Origin: Pseudothermotoga sp.
GTDB taxonomy: Bacteria; Thermotogota; Thermotogae; Thermotogales; DSM-5069
Length of the DNA stretch: 8,868 nucleotides
Direction of reading: 5' to 3'
Assembly: GCA_028276125.1 (NCBI GenBank)
Contig: JAPYWY010000052.1
Coordinates: forward strand, 1 to 8,868
Shown here piece by piece: positions 1-5,877 of the stretch; within the stretch, counting starts at the first letter, position 1; each line of letters starts with the position of its first letter. The notes beneath the pieces were generated by a model. The model searched no databases. It saw only the letters and a list, made by a program, of their open reading frames with translations, and had not been told where the DNA came from. A program made the translations under genes and the position numbers.

Positions 1-1191
1 GCTCTCGATCAATGAACCGAGCCTCTCTGAAAGCAAATTGTAGGCGTACCTTGTTTCCTCTTCTTTCAATCTCAAGCTTTCGTACGCTTCTTCGATCTCC
101 CTCTGTGACGCTTCGAGTTGATCGTAGCTTGCCTTGAGTTCTTGTATCTGTGATTCTATGATCATCACCATGTCAGAAAGCTCACTTGTGAGTATCTTCG
201 TTTCGTACGTCGGTTCTTCGATCTCTTCGATCTCGAAACCTCTTCCTGAAAGATAGTTCCTCGTAGCCTCGACGATGTTTTCCATGGGCTGGACTACAAC
301 TTTTTCCAGTGTTTTTCTCAATCCTCGAACTGCGAACAGGTTCACGATGAAAACGGTTGACAGGACGCTCAAAGAAGGTATCAGCGCGATCAAGATTTGG
401 TCAAGCAAAGAATCTTCTACGACTACGTAAGTTCCCGCTATGGAAGGCTTCACAGCGTAGTTCGTAAGACCAACCCTGCCAGACGCGATCTTTTCTGATC
501 CAACTGATCCGACATGAGAAATGGTCTTCAACGTCCCTTTCTTTGCCAGAATCTGGCCAGTCTCGTCGACGATGTAAGAACGATCGACGAGCAGCACCTC
601 AGCCACTCGGCTTGCAACGATATCGAGTACAAGCGCACCGAGCAAGGCTCCATCTTCATCGTACACAGCCTTGGCTATGGCGGTGGTGGGTTCTTTGAGA
701 AAAGCATGTATGAAGGGCTTCACCAACACGTAGCTTTCAGGATTTTGCACCGCCGCTTGGTACCAAGGCCTCTTTCTCGGATCGTAATCTGGTTCATAGT
801 CGTACTGTGGATAAGAGAACATCCTTCCATCAGATCGACCAAACGATGGGTAGGCGACCAAAGGATGATAATGTTCGTAGATTTGTTCGAGCAAATTCAG
901 AACACACTCTTCGTTTTTGAAGATTTCGGTTTGTTCGGAAAGGACGTTCAGAAGCTTTCCGAAGGATTCCACGGCGTTCGCCCAGTTTCTTTCCAGTTCA
1001 ATGATCCGCACGAACTGTTGGTCTTGAACGATGCGAGAGACGAGAAGGAACATGATCAAGAAAAGTACTAAGGATACCAACGCTGTGGACAGAAAAACGA
1101 TCTTGCTGATGCGCTTTCTGAGATAGACTTCCAGCTTGGGAGGATTCGTTGTTCGATCGGAATGAGATTCTCTATTCTTGAAAGCTCTCAT
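1..1191 (-). CDS. Membrane sensor with dCache domain, partial (C-terminal output domain missing)
   Basis: The first 397 codons of a sensory protein are present; the gene runs off the left edge with the frame open. The ATG at 1191 has AAGGAGG seven bases upstream. Residues about 31-52 and 266-288 are hydrophobic membrane spans that bracket an extracytoplasmic region of about 210 residues. That region holds the dCache_1 signature DPRKRPWYQAA (137-147) and a later LGALVLDI strand (184-191). Residues 289-345 look like a HAMP-type linker, followed by a charged helical segment (345-397) typical of a signalling coiled coil. The family senses small extracellular molecules and passes the signal to a cytoplasmic domain. 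The coiled coil reads more like the linker before a GGDEF, HD-GYP or kinase domain than a chemoreceptor bundle, but the output domain cannot be seen, so the function stays open. It is transcribed away from tRNA-Ser. Confidence 0.85.
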   Translation of the reverse strand, partial: MRAFKNRESHSDRTTNPPKLEVYLRKRISKIVFLSTALVSLVLFLIMFLLVSRIVQDQQFVRIIELERNWANAVESFGKLLNVLSEQTEIFKNEECVLNLLEQIYEHYHPLVAYPSFGRSDGRMFSYPQYDYEPDYDPRKRPWYQAAVQNPESYVLVKPFIHAFLKEPTTAIAKAVYDEDGALLGALVLDIVASRVAEVLLVDRSYIVDETGQILAKKGTLKTISHVGSVGSEKIASGRVGLTNYAVKPSIAGTYVVVEDSLLDQILIALIPSLSVLSTVFIVNLFAVRGLRKTLEKVVVQPMENIVEATRNYLSGRGFEIEEIEEPTYETKILTSELSDMVMIIESQIQELKASYDQLEASQREIEEAYESLRLKEEETRYAYNLLSERLGSLIES

Positions 1192-1246
1192 CAATCATCC
1201 TCCTTAGCTCGATTGGATTGATTGCTGAATGTGTTCGCATACTTGT

Positions 1247-1252
1247 ATTATA
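1247..1252 (-). promoter_or_regulatory. Probable -10 element of the dCache sensor gene
   Basis: The minus strand reads a perfect TATAAT here, about 56 bases upstream of the sensor start codon, implying a leader of about 50 bases. No good -35 hexamer is visible at 16-18 bases spacing (the minus strand there reads ACAATT or CACAAT), so the call rests on the -10 and on the position in a divergent intergenic region. Confidence 0.5.
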
Positions 1253-1289
1253 CATCCCTCGAAGAGACGAATTGTGCCTAATTAAAAGT

Positions 1290-1319
1290 TGGACAGACCC
1301 GTCCACGATGTGGTATAAA
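1290..1319 (+). promoter_or_regulatory. Promoter of tRNA-Ser and probably of rimP-nusA-fur
   Basis: TGGACA (1290-1295, five of six to the consensus -35), an 18-base spacer and TATAAA (1314-1319, five of six to the -10) form a good sigma-A-type promoter. A TG at 1311-1312, one base before the -10, makes it an extended -10 as well. Transcription would start near 1326, leaving a 5' leader of about a dozen bases before the mature tRNA. A short inverted repeat (TGGAC at 1290-1294, GTCCA at 1301-1305) lies in the -35 and spacer. Confidence 0.7.
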
Positions 1320-1338
1320 TACAAGTGAAAAAGCAGTT

Positions 1339-1429
1339 GGAGAGGTGGCCGAGTGGACTAAGGCGCACGCCTGGAGAGCGTGTGGTGGTCAAAAGCCACC
1401 CGTGGGTTCAAATCCCACCCTCTCCGCCA
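1339..1429 (+). tRNA. tRNA-Ser (anticodon GGA)
   Basis: A complete 91-base tRNA can be folded by eye. The acceptor stem is GGAGAGG with CCTCTCC, followed by discriminator G and an encoded CCA (1427-1429). The anticodon stem CACGC/GCGTG closes the loop CTGGAGA, giving anticodon GGA, which reads UCC and UCU serine codons. A long variable arm (GGTGG paired with CCACC) marks a class II tRNA, as expected for serine. The T arm is GTGGG-TTCAAAT-CCCAC. The gene is the first of the rimP-nusA-fur transcription unit and is separated from rimP by an intrinsic terminator. Confidence 0.97.
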
Positions 1430-1432
1430 GGT

Positions 1433-1456
1433 ACCGGGACAGAAGTCCCGGTTTTT
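1433..1456 (+). terminator. Intrinsic terminator between tRNA-Ser and rimP
   Basis: ACCGGGAC (1433-1440), a four-base AGAA loop and GTCCCGGT (1445-1452) form a perfect eight-pair stem, and the T run at 1452-1456 completes a Rho-independent terminator. It begins four bases after the tRNA CCA end and finishes eight bases before the rimP ribosome-binding site, so it acts both as the tRNA 3' terminator and as a potential attenuator for the genes downstream. Confidence 0.88.
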
Positions 1457-1477
1457 CAGTAGTAGGGAGGCATCGTG

Positions 1478-1924
1478 ATGGAGGATGTGTTGGAAGGTAT
1501 AAAGGCCGAGGTGGAGAAGATCTTGCTGAACATGGGTTTGGAGCTGTTCGACATCTCGTTCAAGAAAGAACGGGGTCGGTGGGTGCTTAGAATCACCATC
1601 GACAATCCCAATGGTTACGTGAGTATAGCCCAGTGCGAGAACGTTTCGATGAAGGTGTCGAACTATCTGGACCAAGAAGATCCCATACCACACAGCTACG
1701 TGCTCGAAGTCTCTTCGCCTGGGTTGGACAGGCCACTTCGTGGTTTGAACGATTACAAGAGGTTTATCGGAAAACTTGCCAAGTTCTGGCTAATGAACGG
1801 TCAGGTGCACGTTGGGAGGATCGAGAGTGCGGAAGAAAGCCAGATCGTTCTCGATGTTCTCGGCGAGAAGGTCGTTTTCAAGCCAGAAGATGTGAAACGC
1901 AGTCGTCTCGAAATAGAATTTTAG
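1478..1924 (+). CDS. rimP: Ribosome maturation factor RimP
   Basis: RimP (148 residues, usual length for the family) assists late assembly of the 30S ribosomal subunit in the cytoplasm. The family signature LEVSSPGLDRPL is at residues 76-87, at the end of the N-terminal alpha/beta domain; the remaining part is the small Sm-like beta-barrel C-terminal domain. Two starts are possible: GTG at 1475, only four bases from GGAGG (1466-1470), and ATG at 1478, seven bases away. I prefer the ATG because most other genes in this window use 6-8 bases. Its TAG stop overlaps the AGGAGG of nusA, with 12 bases between the two coding regions, which indicates one transcript. The rimP-nusA pair is conserved across many bacteria. 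Confidence 0.95.
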   Translation: MEDVLEGIKAEVEKILLNMGLELFDISFKKERGRWVLRITIDNPNGYVSIAQCENVSMKVSNYLDQEDPIPHSYVLEVSSPGLDRPLRGLNDYKRFIGKLAKFWLMNGQVHVGRIESAEESQIVLDVLGEKVVFKPEDVKRSRLEIEF

Positions 1925-1936
1925 GAGGTGGTCAGC

Positions 1937-2971
1937 ATGAATCTGAACCTTCTTGAAGCGTTGGAACAGTTGGAGGAAGAAAAAGGTATCTCGAAAGACG
2001 AGATCATAGAGATCCTTGAGAGGGCGTTAGTTAGCGCGTACAAGAAGAACTTTGGGACGAGCAAGAACGTCGAAGTGAAGATAGACAGAATGACGGGTGA
2101 CATTCAGCTCTACCAAGTTTTCGATGTGGTGGAAAACGTGACCGACGAGCTGACGCAGATCAGCTTACAGGATGCGCGCAAGATCGATCCGCTCGCTGAC
2201 ATCGGGAAAAAAATCTACAAAAAAATAAGCGTCAAGGAATTCGGAAGGATCGCAGCGCAGACTGCCAAGCAGGTGCTCATACAGAGGATCAGGGAACTCG
2301 AGAAGGAAAGACAGTACGAGCACTACTCTGAACTTGCTGGTTCCGTAACAACGTGCGAAGTGATTCGCGTCACGGCCGATTGGGCGGACATCAGAGTGGG
2401 AAAAATAGAGACGAGGCTGATGAAGAGGGACTGGATCCCCGGAGAAACCATAAAGCCCGGTGATCTGATAAAGGTCTACGTGGTGGACGTGCTGAAAGAC
2501 AAGAAGGGTCCAAAGATCTTGGTGAGCAGGTCCGTTCCAGAGTTCGTGGTCGGTCTTCTCAAACTCGAGGTGCCGGAAGTGGAGAATGGGGTCGTGCAGG
2601 TGAAGGCGATCGCGCGAGAGCCAGGAGTGAGGACGAAGATCGGTGTTGTCTCGACCAATCCACAGGTGGATCCCGTGGGTGCGTGCATAGGTGAGGGTGG
2701 TAGCAGGATATCATCGATCTTGAGGGAACTGAAAGGTGAAAAGGTTGACATCTTCAAATGGACCGAAGATCCAAAGCAACTCATAGCGAACGCGCTCGCT
2801 CCAGCCTCGGTCGTGAGTGTTGAGATACTCGACGCCGAAAGGAAGGCAGCCAGGGTCTTGGTACCACCAACGCAGCTGTCTTTGGCCATAGGCAAGGGTG
2901 GTCAGAACGCGAGGCTGGCGGTGAAGGTGACCGGCTGGAAGATAGACATAAAGCCCGTCATGAACGCGTGA
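1937..2971 (+). CDS. nusA: Transcription termination/antitermination protein NusA
   Basis: NusA binds RNA polymerase and nascent RNA and modulates pausing, intrinsic termination and antitermination. The 344 residues comprise the N-terminal polymerase-binding domain (1-125), an S1 domain (about 133-198), KH1 (about 205-275, with the GxxG loop IGEGG at 251-255) and KH2 (about 282-344, with LAIGKGGQNARLA at 316-328). The VSRSVPEFV stretch (196-204) at the S1-KH1 junction is typical of the family. The acidic C-terminal repeats of E. coli NusA are absent, as in many thermophiles and Gram-positives. An upstream GTG at 1928 overlaps the ribosome-binding site AGGAGG (1923-1928), so the ATG at 1937, eight bases downstream, is the start. 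Two seven-A runs encode K91-K92 and K95-K96. The next gene follows after 13 bases. Confidence 0.97.
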   Translation: MNLNLLEALEQLEEEKGISKDEIIEILERALVSAYKKNFGTSKNVEVKIDRMTGDIQLYQVFDVVENVTDELTQISLQDARKIDPLADIGKKIYKKISVKEFGRIAAQTAKQVLIQRIRELEKERQYEHYSELAGSVTTCEVIRVTADWADIRVGKIETRLMKRDWIPGETIKPGDLIKVYVVDVLKDKKGPKILVSRSVPEFVVGLLKLEVPEVENGVVQVKAIAREPGVRTKIGVVSTNPQVDPVGACIGEGGSRISSILRELKGEKVDIFKWTEDPKQLIANALAPASVVSVEILDAERKAARVLVPPTQLSLAIGKGGQNARLAVKVTGWKIDIKPVMNA

Positions 2972-2984
2972 AGGGAGGTAAAGC

Positions 2985-3446
2985 ATGCTCTACGAGTCTC
3001 TCAGAAAAGAACTGAGATCGAGAAAGTACAGAATGACCGCCCAGAGAGAGATCGTGTTGAAGGTCTTTGCAGAGTCCAGCGAGAGACATCTCGGTGCGGA
3101 GGATGTCTACAGAAAGCTCTTGGAGAAGAGGTACAGAATAAGCAAGGCGACCGTGTACAGGACCGTGGAACTGTTGAGCAAGCTTGGATTTCTGAGAAGG
3201 CTTGAGTTCGGCGAGGGAGTCTACCGCTATGAACTTGCCGCACCGGATGCCGAGACGGTTCATCAGCACGTGATATGCAAAAGCTGTGGTGAGCTTTTGG
3301 AGATAGACGAGCAAATCGTCACGCAATTGGTCAAGAACGTGGAAAAGCAAACAGGCTACATCGTGACGGACTACGATGTGAAGTTCTTCGGACTCTGCCC
3401 AAAGTGCCAGAGCAGAAGCAAAAGTAGCGCTGACGAAAGCAAGTAG
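2985..3446 (+). CDS. Fur-family metal-dependent transcriptional repressor
   Basis: The 153-residue protein has the Fur layout: an N-terminal winged helix (about 1-85, recognition region ISKATVYRTVELL at 52-64) and a C-terminal dimerisation domain. Two CxxC pairs (C98/C101 and C138/C141) form the structural zinc site. Candidate regulatory metal ligands are H35, E83, H93, H95 and E106. PerR-type peroxide sensors usually have Asp at the positions of E83 and E106, so I read this as a Fur- or Zur-type metal sensor rather than PerR; the specific metal cannot be settled from sequence alone. GGAGG lies six bases before the ATG. It is the last gene of the tRNA-Ser-rimP-nusA unit, and its final 76 bases, including the second CxxC, overlap the 3' end of the convergent comEC. 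Confidence 0.92.
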   Translation: MLYESLRKELRSRKYRMTAQREIVLKVFAESSERHLGAEDVYRKLLEKRYRISKATVYRTVELLSKLGFLRRLEFGEGVYRYELAAPDAETVHQHVICKSCGELLEIDEQIVTQLVKNVEKQTGYIVTDYDVKFFGLCPKCQSRSKSSADESK

Positions 3447-4672
3447 GCCAAGAAGCTTCCAGGCATGTTCAAAGAGTGAGACAATAGATCGATCAACTTC
3501 TGCATCGCCCAAGCTAAAGGTGTGGCGCCGCGGACCAAGATGGCTGCGGCGCCATAAAGGTTCACCGTGAGAAGGAACATGATCAAAACGCTCGCCCACA
3601 GCAGTGGTGTTGCAAGCAAAACCGCAGGGACGCTGATCAACGGAGCAAGGACGTTCATTGTCGAGAAGAGCAGCAGGAACGGTGCCACGCCCAAAAAGGC
3701 GAAGAGGGAGACCAAAAAGTTGGCGATGATTCCTTTGTGATTCTTCAACCAATCTTGTGCTGCAACGAGTGTTGTCGCGGCTGAATAGCTCATGAGAAAG
3801 GATGGAGACAAGAGGATGTAAGGTTCGAACAGTAGATTCAGCGTGGCAACGAAACCGAGCACGTTGAGTGGTTCGATGGGATAATCGATCAGTTTGAAGA
3901 AGTTCCACACGGCGAGCATCAGGGCGGCTCTCAGCGCTGAAGGTGAAGGTCCCGTCATGGCTGCGAACATGAGCGTGAACAGAACCGAAAGAGGTCTTCT
4001 CACAAAGAGACTGTGGCTGAAGAGAGAAATGAAAACGTCGAACAAGACGTAGACGATTCCAACGTGCAGTCCAGAGACTGCGAACAGGTGTGCAAGGCCA
4101 CTCTTTCTCACCTTCTCCGCCTGAGACGCGTCGAAGGATGGATCTGAAAAGACGAGTGTGGAAAAGAGCTCCGAAAAGTCAGGTGCGTTGTCTTGGAAGA
4201 ATTCGACGACTCTTTGCTTGAACTTGAAGAGTTTCGAACGGATCTTCTCAAAGCCTCTGTTACCATACTGTGTTCCGGCGACGAAGTTGGGGCTCATGGT
4301 CAAAGGTGGGTACGCAAAATGGAAATTGATCTTTCCAAAGGCGTAGAAAGTCTCACCTGCTCGAGTTTCTTTGCTGTAGAGCTTGACGTTGTGAAAAATA
4401 CTTCTCCATTCTCCGTTCGAGAAGAACTCGACGTTCGTGGCGATCACGTAGTTCGATCTTTCGATAGTTGCGTACCCCACGATTTCATAAGTTCCGTTGA
4501 GTGCGTGGATCGTGGCGAGAAGACTTCCAAGAAAGAAAAAGATCGAAAAGAGTGCGAGAGATTTCTTTCTGAACAACAGAAGCAGCAGTACAATTGAAGT
4601 CAAAGGAAAGGCTGGGGAAAGGATCACCCCAGCCGAAAGACCACAGAAGGCCGTGAGCCAGAAAAACTTCAT
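3371..4672 (-). CDS. comEC: ComEC/Rec2-type DNA-uptake channel, short form without nuclease domain
   Basis: This integral membrane protein of 433 residues belongs to the ComEC/Rec2 family, which forms the channel that brings single-stranded DNA across the inner membrane during natural transformation. N-terminal membrane segments (about 1-56) are followed by a soluble region like the DUF4131/OB part (about 60-135) and the multi-helix Competence domain (about 160-425). Signatures are GLAHLFAVSGLHVGI (192-206) and GPSPSALRAALML (241-253). The C-terminal metallo-beta-lactamase-like domain of full-length ComEC (often 700-800 residues) is absent. The ATG shares four bases (ATGA) with the apgM stop and has no good ribosome-binding site, so translation is probably coupled to apgM. 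The last 25 codons overlap the Fur-family gene. The intact frame argues against a pseudogene. Confidence 0.88.
   Translation of the reverse strand: MKFFWLTAFCGLSAGVILSPAFPLTSIVLLLLLFRKKSLALFSIFFFLGSLLATIHALNGTYEIVGYATIERSNYVIATNVEFFSNGEWRSIFHNVKLYSKETRAGETFYAFGKINFHFAYPPLTMSPNFVAGTQYGNRGFEKIRSKLFKFKQRVVEFFQDNAPDFSELFSTLVFSDPSFDASQAEKVRKSGLAHLFAVSGLHVGIVYVLFDVFISLFSHSLFVRRPLSVLFTLMFAAMTGPSPSALRAALMLAVWNFFKLIDYPIEPLNVLGFVATLNLLFEPYILLSPSFLMSYSAATTLVAAQDWLKNHKGIIANFLVSLFAFLGVAPFLLLFSTMNVLAPLISVPAVLLATPLLWASVLIMFLLTVNLYGAAAILVRGATPLAWAMQKLIDLLSHSLNMPGSFLAYLLSSALLLLLLWHFGQSPKNFTS
3523..3554. repeat. GC-rich inverted repeat inside comEC, downstream of the Fur-family gene
   Basis: TGGCGCCGC (3523-3531) and GCGGCGCCA (3546-3554) are perfect inverted repeats with a 14-base loop. 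The element begins 77 bases after the stop of the Fur-family gene and could fold in either transcript. No T run follows on either strand, so it is not a standard intrinsic terminator. On the minus strand it encodes the alanine/glycine-rich stretch GAAAILVRGAT of ComEC, and chance from codon usage remains possible. Confidence 0.5.
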
Positions 4673-5877
4673 GCGCCGAACTTTTCAAGCCTCAGAGCGT
4701 GCGCGAGCGCCAATCCCATCACATCGATCGCGTAGATGGTTCCCAGAGTTCCCCTCGCACACTCGAACTCATCGAAGGCCTTGCTCAAGCCCTTCCTTGC
4801 GTACCTCGAATGGATCATCAGAGGAACGGGATGCCAGCTGTGCGCCTTCAGAATCGTCGGCGTTGAGTGGTCACCCGTGACTACGAGCACGTCGGGTTGA
4901 AGATCGAGCAAAATGGGTAAGGCTTCGTCGACCTCTTCTATGATGTGAACCTTCGCATCGAAGTTACCGTCTTCTCCGTAAGAATCGGTCTTCTTCACAT
5001 GCACGTAGAAGAAGTCGTAATCCTTCCATACATTCTTCACTGTTTCAAACTCTTCCCTGATGGTGTCGCCCGTTCGAACGATCTCCATTCCGATGAGCTT
5101 CGCTATGCCTCTGTACATGGGATAAGTCGCTATCGCTGCGGCTCTGAGTTTGTAGACTGCTGGGAACTGCGGAAGTTTCGGATACTTCGAGAACCCCCTC
5201 ATGAGGGCACAGTTCATTTTCGGTTCATCAGATAGCACCTTTCTCATTTCGTCGAGCAACTTGTTGACGATGCGTGCCGTTCTTTCCGCCTCGACCACCA
5301 AGGCTTGTGTGTAAACGAAAGCTTTGCCTTCCTTCTGTGGATCGGCGTCGGTCAATCTGTCGTCCAAATCTTCACCTGTGAGCTTCACCACGAACCTGTG
5401 CTCTTTACCTGGATAGAACGACACCTTCACGTCCTCGATCGATTGGATCGCCTTGGCGAGTTTTTCAACGACCTTGGCGCACTCCTCCGTGGAAGGCCTA
5501 GCTGCCCTGCGATCGACGACGATACCGTTCTCGATCGTCGCGAAGTTGGCCCTCGCCACCACGTCCTTTTCACCCACAGGAACGTCCGAACCGAGCGCTT
5601 CGAGTATGCCGCGACCGATCTGGTACTTCACAGGATCGTAGCCAAACAGCGCCAAATGCCCAGGACCGCTACCCGGTGTGACACCGTGCATCACGGGGAT
5701 CGTCTGACCGAGGTCGGACTCTTTCGCCACCCAGTCAAGGTTGGGCTTCTTGGCAACTTGGAGCGGTGTCTTGCCCCTTTCTCCAGGTGCATCTCCTATA
5801 CCATCCATCACCAAAAGAACGATCTTGCTGCTCGCACTTTGAACGAGCTCACTCAGGATCTGTTGTCTGTCGTACAT
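4669..5877 (-). CDS. apgM: 2,3-bisphosphoglycerate-independent phosphoglycerate mutase, archaeal type
   Basis: The enzyme interconverts 3- and 2-phosphoglycerate in glycolysis and gluconeogenesis without 2,3-bisphosphoglycerate. It belongs to the alkaline-phosphatase superfamily, archaeal ApgM branch, and has the usual length (402 residues). Visible motifs are VMDGIGD with metal ligand D25, TPGSGPGHLALFGYDP (67-82) with the presumed phosphorylated serine S70, GRGILEALG (88-96), KKTDSYGEDGNF (295-306) and TGDHSTP (334-340) with D336/H337; H346 or H349 is a further candidate ligand. At residue 302 a Glu occupies the place where the canonical DxxxH metal motif has His. GGAGG lies seven bases before the ATG, inside the end of the TPR gene, which it overlaps by 25 bases; the TGA stop overlaps the comEC start. 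Confidence 0.93.
   Translation of the reverse strand: MYDRQQILSELVQSASSKIVLLVMDGIGDAPGERGKTPLQVAKKPNLDWVAKESDLGQTIPVMHGVTPGSGPGHLALFGYDPVKYQIGRGILEALGSDVPVGEKDVVARANFATIENGIVVDRRAARPSTEECAKVVEKLAKAIQSIEDVKVSFYPGKEHRFVVKLTGEDLDDRLTDADPQKEGKAFVYTQALVVEAERTARIVNKLLDEMRKVLSDEPKMNCALMRGFSKYPKLPQFPAVYKLRAAAIATYPMYRGIAKLIGMEIVRTGDTIREEFETVKNVWKDYDFFYVHVKKTDSYGEDGNFDAKVHIIEEVDEALPILLDLQPDVLVVTGDHSTPTILKAHSWHPVPLMIHSRYARKGLSKAFDEFECARGTLGTIYAIDVMGLALAHALRLEKFGA

Noticed and set aside
514..1071. 185-codon open frame on the plus strand
   Set aside because: It is antisense to the well-supported dCache sensor, has no ribosome-binding site and no recognisable domain.
1..1191. Calling the dCache protein a chemoreceptor
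   Set aside because: The cytoplasmic helices seen so far lack the chemoreceptor bundle pattern, and the output domain is outside the window.
1345..1693. Open frames across tRNA-Ser and the start of rimP on both strands
   Set aside because: They cross a structured tRNA and terminator and lie out of frame with rimP.
1928..1936. GTG at 1928 as the nusA start
   Set aside because: It overlaps the AGGAGG that must pair with the ribosome; ATG at 1937 has normal spacing.
2958..3908. 316-codon open frame on the minus strand
   Set aside because: It is the wrong frame of comEC and antisense to the Fur-family gene; composition is Arg/His/Leu-rich shadow sequence without domains.
3371..4672. ComEC as a truncated pseudogene
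   Set aside because: The frame is intact, ends after a complete set of membrane helices and retains the family signatures; short ComEC forms exist.
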